Positions 9,307-17,249 of a stretch of DNA of 64,000 bases are shown here, piece by piece. The notes beneath the pieces were generated by a model. The model was not told the origin of the DNA, did no database searches, and saw nothing but the letters and a program-made list of their open reading frames with translations. This stretch comes from Luteipulveratus flavus (GTDB taxonomy: Bacteria > Actinomycetota > Actinomycetes > Actinomycetales > Dermatophilaceae), in assembly GCF_029439465.1 (NCBI RefSeq), contig NZ_JAROAV010000001.1, forward strand, positions 26,890 through 90,889, written 5' to 3'. The position numbers and the translations under genes are program-made. Each line of letters begins with the position of its first letter. The first letter of the stretch is position 1.

Positions 9307-9969
9307 GTGACCGCTGACACCGTGCTGCTGGACGTCGACGGCACGCTCATCGACTCCTCGTACCACCACACCATTGCGTGGGCGAAGGCCTTCGCCGACG
9401 AGGGGCTCTACCCGCCGCTGTGGACGGTCCACCGGGCGATCGGCATGGGCGGCGACCGGCTGGTACCGCACGTCACCGACGAGGAGACCGAGTGGCGCTG
9501 TGGCGACCGCGTCCGCGAGGGCTGGGAGCGTGCGTACGCGCAGCTGGTCGACGACGTGCACCCCTTCGACGGCGCCGGCGAGCTCGTGCGCGCCCTGCGC
9601 GAGCGCGGTTTGAAGGTCGCGCTCGCGTCGTCGGGGAAGGAGCGGTTCACCGCCACGGCGATCGAGGCCATCGGCGTCACCCGCGACGACGTGGACGCGG
9701 TCACGACGTCGGCCGACGCCGACGCGTCCAAGCCCGACCCCGGCATTCTGAAGGTCGCACTCGACGCCGCCGGCGGCACCTCGGCGATCGTGGTCGGCGA
9801 CAGCACCTGGGACGTCGAGGCGGCGAAGGCCATCGACGCCCCGACCCTCACCGTCCGCACGGGCGGCTTCGACGCGGCCGAGCTGACCGCCGCGGGCGCC
9901 GAGCTCGTGGTGGACACCGTCGCCGACCTGATCGACGCCGACTGGGACCACCTGCGCAGTCTGCGCTGA
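9307..9969 (+). CDS. HAD-superfamily phosphatase (phosphoglycolate phosphatase-like)
   Basis: A 220-residue HAD hydrolase. Motif I is DVDGT with Asp9 and Asp11, motif II lies in KVALASSGKERF, motif III Lys is in SKPDPG and motif IV is GDSTWDVEA. The small alpha-helical cap between motifs I and II is of the phosphoglycolate phosphatase/beta-phosphoglucomutase kind. The start is decided by the ribosome site: an ATG at 9292 is itself part of ATGGAGG, which sits eight bases before GTG 9307, so GTG 9307 is preferred. The substrate cannot be read from the sequence. Confidence 0.9.
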   Translation: MTADTVLLDVDGTLIDSSYHHTIAWAKAFADEGLYPPLWTVHRAIGMGGDRLVPHVTDEETEWRCGDRVREGWERAYAQLVDDVHPFDGAGELVRALRERGLKVALASSGKERFTATAIEAIGVTRDDVDAVTTSADADASKPDPGILKVALDAAGGTSAIVVGDSTWDVEAAKAIDAPTLTVRTGGFDAAELTAAGAELVVDTVADLIDADWDHLRSLR

Positions 9970-9976
9970 CTCTCCG

Positions 9977-10855
9977 TCAGGCGTGCTGCCGGACCAGCCG
10001 GTCGAGAGTCGCGCGGACGGGGGTGGCGGGTCGGCCGATGAGGCGCTCGAGAGTCGGGTCGGTGACGTCGAACTCGCCGGCCCGGGCCGCCCGGAACATG
10101 CCGAGCGTGAACTCGGCCCGCTCCTGCGGCATCCCGCTCGCGGCCATCGACCTGACCCACTCGTCGTCGTCGACCACCTCACGGGTGATGGTGCGCCCGG
10201 TCAGCTCGCTCAGCACCTCGGCGACGCCGGCGAAGTCCCAGGTCGTCGGTGCGACCAGCGGCGGGCTGACGCCGTCGAGCGCGTCGTCCACGTCCGGCTC
10301 GGCGGTGAGGGCGGCCGCGGCGACGTCGGCGAGGTCGGCGTGGTCGGTCCACGCGGTCGGCCCGTCCGCCGGCAGCCGGAACGACCCGGTCTCCAGCGCG
10401 TCCGGCACGTAGTACTCGAGGGTGCTCGCGTAGAACCCGTCGCGCAGCGCGGTGTACGGCACACCCTCGGCGGCCAGGTGGCGCTCGGTCGCGGCGTGCA
10501 CCGGCTGCGGCCCGAACAGCGAGTGGTCCGAAGCAGCCTGGTGGCTGGTGTAGAGGATGCGCTGGGCGCCGGCGGCCTTCGCGGCGTCGATCGCCGCGCT
10601 GTTCGCCTCGACGGCCTGCGACCCCACCATCGATGCTGAGACGACGAGCACGCGCTCGGCGCCCTCGAACGCCTGCTCCAGGCCGGCCGGGCGGGTGAAG
10701 TCGGCCGTGCGGACGCGGACCCCGCGGTCGGCGAGGCCGGACGCCTTGGCGGCGTCGCGGACGCTCACGCCCACCCGCTCGGCGGGCACGCGCTGCAGCA
10801 CTCGCTCCACGACCTGGCCGCCGAGTCGTCCAGTGGCGCCGGTGATGACGATCAT
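9977..10855 (-). CDS. NmrA-like NAD(P)-binding oxidoreductase (QOR2-like)
   Basis: A 292-residue atypical short-chain dehydrogenase. The N-terminal Rossmann motif is TGATGRLGG (5-13), followed by DAAKASGLADRGVRVRTADFTRP, the usual arrangement in NmrA/QOR2 proteins. There is no clear YxxxK active site, as in NmrA members. It either reduces quinones with NADPH or acts as a redox sensor. It is divergent from a TetR regulator with a 61-base spacer, so that regulator probably controls it. Confidence 0.88.
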   Translation of the reverse strand: MIVITGATGRLGGQVVERVLQRVPAERVGVSVRDAAKASGLADRGVRVRTADFTRPAGLEQAFEGAERVLVVSASMVGSQAVEANSAAIDAAKAAGAQRILYTSHQAASDHSLFGPQPVHAATERHLAAEGVPYTALRDGFYASTLEYYVPDALETGSFRLPADGPTAWTDHADLADVAAAALTAEPDVDDALDGVSPPLVAPTTWDFAGVAEVLSELTGRTITREVVDDDEWVRSMAASGMPQERAEFTLGMFRAARAGEFDVTDPTLERLIGRPATPVRATLDRLVRQHA

Positions 10856-10868
10856 CGCTACTCCTCAG

Positions 10869-10908
10869 GTGTTATCAATGGAACGATACCGACGTTAACA
10901 CTGATATC
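10869..10908. promoter_or_regulatory. Divergent promoter with probable TetR operator
   Basis: An AT-rich island inside GC-rich DNA lies between the oxidoreductase and tetR-type genes. GTGTTA (10869-10874) is mirrored by TAACAC (10896-10901), and GATATC (10903-10908) is a palindrome. Either dyad could be the operator for the adjacent regulator. Confidence 0.5.
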
Positions 10909-10916
10909 ATGGTCGG

Positions 10917-11642
10917 GTGAACCTGCGCTCCACCGACACCCCGCCCCGGGCGGACCTACGGACCACCGTCCTGGACGTGACCGCACGACTGCTGCGGGAG
11001 CAGGGCGCCGACGGCGTCACCACCCGGGCGGTCGCCGCGGCGGCCGGGATCCAGGCGCCGACGATCTACCGGCTGTTCGGCGATAAGGACGGGCTGCTCG
11101 ACGCGGTGGCCGAGCACGTGATGGCCACCTACGTCACGGCCAAGCGCGAGACCGCCCGCTCGGACGAGGCCGCGGACCCGGTCGACGTGCTGCGCGAGGG
11201 GTGGCGGACGTACGTGGAGTTCGGCCTGGCCAACCCCGACCTCTTCGTCCTGCTCGTCACCCCCGGACGGACGTCCGCGGCCGCCGCCGAGGGGATGCGC
11301 GTGCTGGCGGAGCGTATCCATCGTGTGACGGCGGCCGGCCGGCTCCGCGTACCCGAGCAGCGCGCCGTCGAGATGGTCCACGCCGCCGGTGTCGGCGCCG
11401 TCCTCACCGTGCTCGCCGCCCCGACGGACCGACGCGACCTCGGGCTCGCCGACGCCATGCTCGACGCGCTCTGCCGGGAGATCCTGACGGACGCGCCCGC
11501 GGCCTCGGCCAGGGACGCCGTCTCGATCGCACTGGCGTTCAGGGCGATCGCGCCGGACCTCCCCGGCCTGTCCGCCGCTGAGCACGCCCTGCTGGAGGAG
11601 TGGCTCGACCGATCTGCGTCCGCCTCCCCGTCAGTACCGTGA
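10917..11642 (+). CDS. TetR/AcrR family transcriptional regulator
   Basis: A 241-residue regulator. The N-terminal helix-turn-helix is ARLLREQGADGVTTRAVAAAAGIQAPTIYRLFGDK (about residues 22-57) and a variable ligand-binding C-terminal domain follows. The start is the GTG at 10917, as the protein then begins about 16 residues before helix 1. Probably represses the divergent NmrA-like oxidoreductase and itself from the shared AT-rich spacer. The next gene starts five bases after its stop, so the BKACE gene may be in the same transcript. Ligand unknown. Confidence 0.9.
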   Translation: MNLRSTDTPPRADLRTTVLDVTARLLREQGADGVTTRAVAAAAGIQAPTIYRLFGDKDGLLDAVAEHVMATYVTAKRETARSDEAADPVDVLREGWRTYVEFGLANPDLFVLLVTPGRTSAAAAEGMRVLAERIHRVTAAGRLRVPEQRAVEMVHAAGVGAVLTVLAAPTDRRDLGLADAMLDALCREILTDAPAASARDAVSIALAFRAIAPDLPGLSAAEHALLEEWLDRSASASPSVP

Positions 11643-11646
11643 TGGC

Positions 11647-12378
11647 GTGCTCATCAAGGTCTGCCCGAACGGTCCCCGTCCGCTCGAGGACCATCCGCGC
11701 CTCTCCGCCGATCCGGCGCTGATCGCGCAGGAGGCAGCAGCGGCGGTGCGCGCCGGCGCCGGAGCGGTCCACGTCCATCCCAAGGACGAGTCCGGCGCCG
11801 ACAGCCTCCGTGCCGATGACGTCGAGCGCTTCGTCGCAGCGATCCGGGCGGCCTGCCCGGGTGTGCCGGTCGGTGCGACCACGGGAGCCTGGGCCATGCC
11901 GGACGCCGCAGAGCGCGTCGCGGCCATCGATGCGTGGACGACGCTCCCCGACTTCGCCTCGCTGAACTGGCACGAGGAGGGAGCGGACGACGTCGCCGCT
12001 GCTCTCCTCGGACGCGGTGTCGGTGTCGAAGCCGGCATCTGGCACCGGGACGGCCTCGCCGCGTGGCGACGGTCGCCGTACCGGGGTCGGTGTCTGCGCG
12101 CACTCATCGAGCTGCCGGACGTCGCCGACGCGAACGAGGTGGACGCGATGGCGAGGGAGCTCGTGGCGGCGGTCAGGTTGAGCGAGCCGGCGCTACCCGT
12201 ATTGCTGCACGGCGAAGGACGCTCGACCTGGCCCGCCGTCGAACGTGCCGTCGCGTGGGGACTGGACACCCGCATCGGACTCGAGGACTGCCTGGTCGGA
12301 CCCGACGGCGAGCCCGCGCAGGGCAACGCCCAGCTCGTCCGAGATGCCGTGCGGTTGGCACGTCGCCCAGGCGGTTGA
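11647..12378 (+). CDS. BKACE family beta-keto acid cleavage enzyme
   Basis: A 243-residue TIM-barrel protein of the 3-keto-5-aminohexanoate cleavage (Kce/BKACE, formerly DUF849) family. The metal-binding HVHPK is at 42-46; LLHGEG and GLEDC near the C-terminus are further family signatures. Members condense a beta-keto acid with acetyl-CoA to give acetoacetate and a CoA ester. At 243 residues it is shorter than the roughly 270-310 of classical members, as in the actinobacterial subgroup. The GTG start at 11647 follows the TetR stop by four bases. The keto-acid substrate is unknown. Confidence 0.85.
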   Translation: MLIKVCPNGPRPLEDHPRLSADPALIAQEAAAAVRAGAGAVHVHPKDESGADSLRADDVERFVAAIRAACPGVPVGATTGAWAMPDAAERVAAIDAWTTLPDFASLNWHEEGADDVAAALLGRGVGVEAGIWHRDGLAAWRRSPYRGRCLRALIELPDVADANEVDAMARELVAAVRLSEPALPVLLHGEGRSTWPAVERAVAWGLDTRIGLEDCLVGPDGEPAQGNAQLVRDAVRLARRPGG

Positions 12379-12406
12379 CCGGAGCCGCGCGGGCCGCGCC
12401 GCGGGC

Positions 12407-12568
12407 TCAGAGCGTCGGAACGTCGTACTCCAGGCAGCGGGGGTCGACGGTGAGGAAGGGGATGTCCTCGCACATCGCCTGAGCGACGAGCATCCGGTCG
12501 AACGGATCGCGATGGAGCAGCGGCAGGGTGTCCAAGAGCAGGACTTGGGTGTCGAGCAGGACCCTCAC
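12407..12568 (-). pseudogene. VapC-type PIN toxin with internal in-frame deletion
   Basis: This 53-residue frame has the start of a PIN toxin (MRVLLDTQVLL) joined directly to its end (LPLLHRDPFDRMLVAQAM...VDPRCLEYDVPTL). Complete members are about 125-130 residues, so some 70-75 central residues are missing, including helices that carry one of the acidic active-site residues. The frame is kept, and its GTG overlaps the antitoxin stop (GTGA), the usual arrangement. It is very probably inactive as an RNase. The first acidic residue (Asp6) and the C-terminal DPFD block remain. Confidence 0.8.
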
Positions 12569-12798
12569 GCGCCGAACCAGTCGCGCTCGTCCTGGTCGGT
12601 CCACTCGCCGAAGTCGTCGCCGATCGCGACCTGGCCCTTCAGGTCGCCGAACGTGACGGGCCGGTCGACCGGCGCGATGGGACCGAGCTGTGCCACTGGC
12701 CTCCCGTTGCGCGCGATGACGACGGTCTCGCCCGCCTCGGCTGCGGCAATGAGCCGGCTGAACGTCGCCTTGGCGTCGTAGATGTTCACCGTCGGCAT
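12565..12798 (-). CDS. Phd/YefM-family antitoxin
   Basis: A complete 77-residue antitoxin. The N-terminal Phd fold is clear (TVNIYDAKATFSRLIAAAEAGETVVIARNGRPVAQL) and the C-terminal toxin-binding tail is DQDERDWFGA. It would bind DNA at its own promoter and neutralise a PIN toxin. Its partner downstream has lost its middle, so this antitoxin may now be an orphan, or may neutralise related toxins. Confidence 0.88.
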   Translation of the reverse strand: MPTVNIYDAKATFSRLIAAAEAGETVVIARNGRPVAQLGPIAPVDRPVTFGDLKGQVAIGDDFGEWTDQDERDWFGA

Positions 12799-12853
12799 GA
12801 CACGAGCGTACGAACATCTGGCCAGATCTGACCAGAACCAGAGGGTCGGCGGC

Positions 12854-14098
12854 TCAGGTGGCGGCGGTGACCGAGGGCTCGGGCTGGCTACGCCACGTCT
12901 CGGTCTCCAGCACCTCGCGCACGGTCGCCACGCAGGTCCACACGTCCTCGTACCGCAGGTACAGCGGGGTGAAGCCGAACCGCATCAGGTCCGGTGCGCG
13001 GAAGTCGCCCTGGACGCCGCGCTCGATCAGGGCGCGCATCACCTGGTAACCGTGCGGGTGCCGCAGCGCGACCTGGCTGCCGCGCCGGTCGGCGTCGCGC
13101 GGGGAGGCGACCTCGACCGCGTCGCCGAGCTCCTGGTCGACCAGGGCGATGAACAGGTCGGTCATCGCCTGGCTCTTGCGGCGTACGGCGGCCATGTCGA
13201 CCGACGCGAACAGGTCCAGGCTCGCGGCCAGCGGGGGGAAAGACAGGATCGACGGACTGCTCGTGCGGAACCGCGAGATGCCCGCGGCCGGCTCGTACGA
13301 CGTCGTGAACGCGAACGGCGCGGCGTGGCCGTGCCACCCGGACAGCGGCTGGACGGCGTCGGCCTGCAGGCGCGGCGCGACGTAGAGGTAGGCGGGCGAG
13401 CCGGGGCCGGCGTTGAGGTACTTGTACGTGCAGCCGATGGCGAAGTCGACGTCGCACCCGGGCAGGTCGATCTCGAGCGCGCCGGCGCTGTGGCACAGGT
13501 CCCAGATCGCGAGTGCGCCTGCGGCGTGGACCTTCTCGGTGACGGCGGCCATGTCCAGCAGGTCGCCGGTGCGGTAGTCCACGTGGTTCAGCACGACGGC
13601 CGCGACGTCGCCCTGATCGAGCAGGTCGTCCAGCTGCGCGCCGCCCTGCTCGATCAGGGCGAGGCGGTGCTGGCCGGTCCAGGTCGCCATGCTCTCCAGC
13701 ATGTAGACGTCGGTCGGGAAGCCGTACGCCTCGGCCACGATCGTGCGACGCTCCGGCCGCAGCTGCAGCGCCGCACCGACCACCTTGAACAGGTTCAGCG
13801 AGGTCGTGTCGCAGACGACGACCTGGCCGGGGCCGGCGCCGACGAGCGGGGCGAGCCGGTCCCCGAGGGTGAGCGGCTGGTCGAACCAGCCGGCATCGTT
13901 CCAGCTGCCGACCAGACCCTGCGCCCACTCCCGGGTGACGACCTCCTGCATCCGCTCCGGGACCGCGCGCGGCATCGGGCCGAGCGAGTTGCCCACCAGG
14001 TACGTCACACCCTCGGGGAGCACGAACTCGTCGCGCAGGTGGGCAAGGTCATCACGGTGGTCGAGCTCACGGCAGTGGGAGATGTCGATCGAAGTCAC
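12854..14098 (-). CDS. kynU: Kynureninase
   Basis: A 414-residue PLP enzyme of aminotransferase fold type I. Family signatures are YLVGNSLGPMP at 33-43, DTTSLNLFK near 97-105, WDLCHSAGALEIDL with Asp200 (pairs with the PLP ring nitrogen), and the PLP lysine Lys226 in GCTYKYLNAGPGSPAYLYV. It cleaves L-kynurenine (and 3-hydroxykynurenine) to (hydroxy)anthranilate and alanine. No other tryptophan-degradation gene is nearby. The GTG at 14098 gives the normal length; a GTG at 14134 would add 12 residues. Confidence 0.93.
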   Translation of the reverse strand: MTSIDISHCRELDHRDDLAHLRDEFVLPEGVTYLVGNSLGPMPRAVPERMQEVVTREWAQGLVGSWNDAGWFDQPLTLGDRLAPLVGAGPGQVVVCDTTSLNLFKVVGAALQLRPERRTIVAEAYGFPTDVYMLESMATWTGQHRLALIEQGGAQLDDLLDQGDVAAVVLNHVDYRTGDLLDMAAVTEKVHAAGALAIWDLCHSAGALEIDLPGCDVDFAIGCTYKYLNAGPGSPAYLYVAPRLQADAVQPLSGWHGHAAPFAFTTSYEPAAGISRFRTSSPSILSFPPLAASLDLFASVDMAAVRRKSQAMTDLFIALVDQELGDAVEVASPRDADRRGSQVALRHPHGYQVMRALIERGVQGDFRAPDLMRFGFTPLYLRYEDVWTCVATVREVLETETWRSQPEPSVTAAT

Positions 14099-14208
14099 GC
14101 CCCAAGGGTGGTGTGCGTCGCCCGGCCTGTCCACCGGATCGCACTAGGCTCGGCTCCCACAGCGCCCGGCAGGTCAGGGCGACCAACGGGGACGGGGAGT
14201 GGTCGACG

Positions 14209-14454
14209 ATGAGGACGTTCGCAGCAGTGGGGAGCAGCTCCGGCGGTCACTTCTCCTGGTGGGCCACCGGGCTCATCGTGCTGATCGGAATCCCGTTGAC
14301 GCTGTGGCGTCTTCGGCGCGGCGGGCCCGGCCCGCAGATGAACTGGATCCCTCGGTCGATGCGCGGCCGGGCCAACAAGACGTACCGCAAGCACGGGTGG
14401 CAGGAGCCGTTCGACGACGAGGGCAACCGCAACCCGGACCGGACGGTCCTCTGA
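14209..14454 (+). CDS. Small membrane protein, unknown function
   Basis: An 81-residue protein with one predicted membrane segment (WWATGLIVLIGIPLTLW, about residues 17-33) and a basic C-terminal tail (MRGRANKTYRKHGWQEPFDDEGNRNP). GGGGAG ten bases before the ATG favours this start over a longer frame. The family is not recognised. It is divergent from the kynureninase gene. Confidence 0.65.
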   Translation: MRTFAAVGSSSGGHFSWWATGLIVLIGIPLTLWRLRRGGPGPQMNWIPRSMRGRANKTYRKHGWQEPFDDEGNRNPDRTVL

Positions 14455-14493
14455 GCTCAGCGACGCTACGGTCGGCTGGTCGCTCGGTACGGC

Positions 14494-14739
14494 TCACTCA
14501 CGGTCGTCCGTGCGGTCGGTGCCGTCGACCGAGGGAAGAATGACGACGCGCACTGTCGCCATGCCGACGGCCATCGCGAGTCCCCATATCCCGCCTGTCT
14601 CGGCACTCTCCGCGAGGCCGTCCCGGCCGAAGATGCCGGTCGCGTCCATCAACGGCCAGACCACAACGCCGACGACGGGATAGAGGACGAAGCCACCCCA
14701 GCGGGGGTGACGCCGGTACCACCTCCGGAGCAGCCGCAT
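14494..14739 (-). CDS. Small membrane protein, unknown function
   Basis: An 81-residue frame starting MRLLRRWYRRHPRWGG. It has two short hydrophobic stretches (FVLYPVVGVVVWPLM and GIWGLAMAVGMATVRVVILP), so probably two membrane passes with a positive N-terminus inside. A longer frame upstream (to 14820) is low complexity. No family recognised. It converges with the preceding small gene. Confidence 0.55.
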   Translation of the reverse strand: MRLLRRWYRRHPRWGGFVLYPVVGVVVWPLMDATGIFGRDGLAESAETGGIWGLAMAVGMATVRVVILPSVDGTDRTDDRE

Positions 14740-14809
14740 CCGCCCATCATGTCGTCTCGCACGCCGCGGGGGTGACGTCGTGCAGGGCAGCTCCTCCACG
14801 CGGCGGCCA

Positions 14810-15400
14810 TCAGCGGCCAAGGGGGTCGCGCCGGTCGGACCCGTCGAGTCGCAGCTCGGCCGGTGTGCGGCGTTGTCGGGAGGCGTCCTCCTCCAGGGAC
14901 CGCCCGATCGCGGTCATGCTGACCACCACCCAGCCGTCCGGGACGTGCAGATCGCCGCTGAGTCCGGCGAGGTCGAAGGCCCGGAACTGCCGGCACGACA
15001 AGCCCATCGCGGTGGCCTGGATCGTCATGTGGGCCACCGCCTGGCCGAGGTCGTAGTCGGCGAACTCGGAGTACGGCCAGTCCGTACCCTCCACGAACCG
15101 GTGCGCCAGGTTGACCACCAGGGCGCTCGCGGTCGGAGCCCAGCGCGCCGACGACGAAGCCAGCCGGGAGGTGAGCAGGTCATGGCCGGGGTCGCCTCGG
15201 CGCCGCAGGTGGAACATCCAGGGCTGGGAGTTGCCCGCCGACGGTGCCCATCGCGCTGCCTCGAGCAGACCGTCCTCGTCGGCGTCGGCCAGCACGTGGT
15301 CCGGGTCGAACACCAGCGGGCTGAACCGCGCCGCGAGCAGCGGGTGGATCGGCCGGTCCGGTGGTACGCACAATTCGTCGGTGGAGCTCATCCCCCTCAT
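14810..15400 (-). CDS. Nitroreductase-family protein
   Basis: A 196-residue member of the FMN-dependent nitroreductase superfamily. ARFSPLVFDPDHVLADADEDGLLEAARWAPSAGNSQPW is the typical phosphate-binding entry (R-F/S...W-APS-xN-xQPW), and DYDLGQAVAHMTIQATAMGL is the dimer helix. It would reduce nitro or quinone compounds with NAD(P)H. There are two candidate ATGs (15400 and 15391); neither has a well-spaced ribosome site and I give the longer. Substrate unknown. Confidence 0.85.
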   Translation of the reverse strand: MRGMSSTDELCVPPDRPIHPLLAARFSPLVFDPDHVLADADEDGLLEAARWAPSAGNSQPWMFHLRRRGDPGHDLLTSRLASSSARWAPTASALVVNLAHRFVEGTDWPYSEFADYDLGQAVAHMTIQATAMGLSCRQFRAFDLAGLSGDLHVPDGWVVVSMTAIGRSLEEDASRQRRTPAELRLDGSDRRDPLGR

Positions 15401-15476
15401 CGTGGACGACGACCGCCGCGCGATCGACCGTTCGTCCCGAATCCGACGGGTCGCCTACGAGGGCATCGCGCCCGCC

Positions 15477-16214
15477 TCACCTCGCGGCGCGCAGCACGTC
15501 GAACTCGGCGCCGGGCGTGTTCGGGTCGAAGCCGTGCTCGATCAGCCAGCGGGCCGCGCGCAGGCTGCGTACCGACCACCACGCCCGCACCACGTCGACG
15601 TCGATGCCGTCGCCGTACCCGGCGAGGAGGTGCTCGAGCTGCTCTGCGTGGCCGAGCGTCAGGGTCGCGAGGTCGTAGTGCGCGTCGCCCTGCGCGGCCT
15701 CGGACCAGTCCAGGACGCCGGTGACCTCGTCCTCCGCGACGAAGACGTGCGTGATCTGCAGGTCGCCGTGGACGAACACCGGCGTCGACGGGCGCAGGGC
15801 GGTCTCGGCGACGCGGCGGTTCCGAGCGACCAGGTCGGCGGGCAGGACGCCGGTGCCGACGAGCCACTCGCACTCGGCGTCGAGGTGGGACCTGATCGCG
15901 TCGACGTCCTGACCGGGCCGCGCTGGCAGAGGCGCGTCGTGCAGCGTCCGTACGACGGCACCCGCGGCCGCCCATGCCGCCGGGGAGGCGGGCGACGGCG
16001 TACCGAGCCTGCCGAGCGCCGTGCCCGGTAGGGCGGCGAGGGCGAGCACGTGCGGCTTGCGCCAGAGGATCTGCGGCGTCGGGACCGGCGCCGTGGCCAT
16101 CGCCTCGGCCTCGACGTCCAGGCGTTCCTGGTCGCTGTCGATCTTGAGGAACGTGTCACCGACCCGCAGCGTCGCGCGCTCGCTGTGGGCAACGACGACA
16201 TCGACCTCGGTCAT
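15477..16214 (-). CDS. Aminoglycoside phosphotransferase-like kinase
   Basis: A 245-residue protein of the APH/choline kinase fold. The catalytic loop is FVHGDLQITHVFV (Brenner motif HGDLxxxN, here with H where N is usual) and the metal motif is VTGVLDWSEAAQGDAHYDLA (DWxEA-x-GD-xxxDLA). The N-terminal lobe has the ATP lysine in DTFLKIDSD. It phosphorylates a small molecule; resistance is possible but not shown. An ATG at 16235 is an alternative start. The H for N change in the catalytic loop merits attention. Confidence 0.82.
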   Translation of the reverse strand: MTEVDVVVAHSERATLRVGDTFLKIDSDQERLDVEAEAMATAPVPTPQILWRKPHVLALAALPGTALGRLGTPSPASPAAWAAAGAVVRTLHDAPLPARPGQDVDAIRSHLDAECEWLVGTGVLPADLVARNRRVAETALRPSTPVFVHGDLQITHVFVAEDEVTGVLDWSEAAQGDAHYDLATLTLGHAEQLEHLLAGYGDGIDVDVVRAWWSVRSLRAARWLIEHGFDPNTPGAEFDVLRAAR

Positions 16215-16302
16215 ACCTCCATCCTGCGTCGGCATGATCCACGGTCGCCACCCGTTTGCGGTGCAGCCGGCAGCGGGCGACCGCACGCCGGGTCGTTGCG
16301 GT

Positions 16303-17148
16303 CTACGTGACGAGGGACTGCGTGCCCAGGACGAGGGCGAGCGCCAGCCGGTCGGCATCCTCGGTGCCGGGCTCGGCGGTGTAGACCGAGATTCGTAGGT
16401 CGTCGAGAGAGACGAGCAGGGTGTCGCAGTCGAGGGTGATCCGCCCGACGTCCGGATGGTCGACGACCTTGCGCCGCGACCGGTCGGCGGGCGGTGCGGG
16501 CGTGGGCGCCTCCCACAGCGCGACGAACCCCGGTGCGGATTCACCGAGCTCGTGGACGAGGCGCCGCAGCCTCCGGTCGGTGGGGTAGCGGGCCGTGGTC
16601 AGCCGGAGGTCGGCGACGAGGAGCGCCACGTGCCGGGCGTGCTCCTCGGGGGTGTGGACCACCCGGCTCGGAAGGCCGTTGAGGTGGCGCCACACGGCGT
16701 TGCGCTCCAGGCCGCGCCAGCCCGTCGTGTCGCCCATCAGGGCGTCGTAGTGCGCGTTGGCGGTCACCAGCGTCCAGGTGGCGTCGTACACGACGACAGG
16801 CGTGTGGGCCAGGCGGTCGAGCATGCGCTGGACGCTCGGGGGTACGTGTGAGGGGACGACCTCGGCGCCGGGCACGGCCACGCCGGCGAGCTCGTACAGC
16901 AGAGTGCGGTCGCCGTCCGAGAGGCGCAGCGCCCGGGCCAGCGACGCGACGACCTGCGTCGAGGGCGCCGTCGCGCGGCCCTGCTCCAGCCGGGTGAGGT
17001 AGTCGGGGGAGATGCCCGCGAGCAGGGCGAGCTCCTCGCGGCGCAGGCCCGCAGCGCGCCGACGCTGCCCGACCGGCAGGCCCACCGACTGCGGCGTGAC
17101 CTGGTCGCGCCACCGGCGCAGGGCGCTGCCGAGGTCCAGTGACTCCAT
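16303..17148 (-). CDS. XRE-family regulator with MmyB ligand-binding domain
   Basis: A 281-residue regulator. The N-terminal helix-turn-helix lies at about residues 22-70 (QRRRAAGLRREELALLAGISPDYLTRLEQGRATAPS), typical of the actinobacterial MmyB group. From about residue 100 the MmyB-like PAS-fold domain follows (VVVYDATWTLVTANAHYDALMGD...). It is divergent from an SDR gene with a 101-base spacer, the common arrangement for this family, so it probably controls that gene. MmyB domains have been proposed to bind fatty acids; ligand here unknown. Confidence 0.92.
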   Translation of the reverse strand: MESLDLGSALRRWRDQVTPQSVGLPVGQRRRAAGLRREELALLAGISPDYLTRLEQGRATAPSTQVVASLARALRLSDGDRTLLYELAGVAVPGAEVVPSHVPPSVQRMLDRLAHTPVVVYDATWTLVTANAHYDALMGDTTGWRGLERNAVWRHLNGLPSRVVHTPEEHARHVALLVADLRLTTARYPTDRRLRRLVHELGESAPGFVALWEAPTPAPPADRSRRKVVDHPDVGRITLDCDTLLVSLDDLRISVYTAEPGTEDADRLALALVLGTQSLVT

Positions 17149-17249
17149 CCCGCCAGTCTGCCCCCGGAGGCCCGGACGAAGGTGGCCCTGTCGTTCCTAC
17201 GACAAGGAGGGACCTGGTGTGGGGCCGGGGCCGCGCGCACGCTCGAGGC

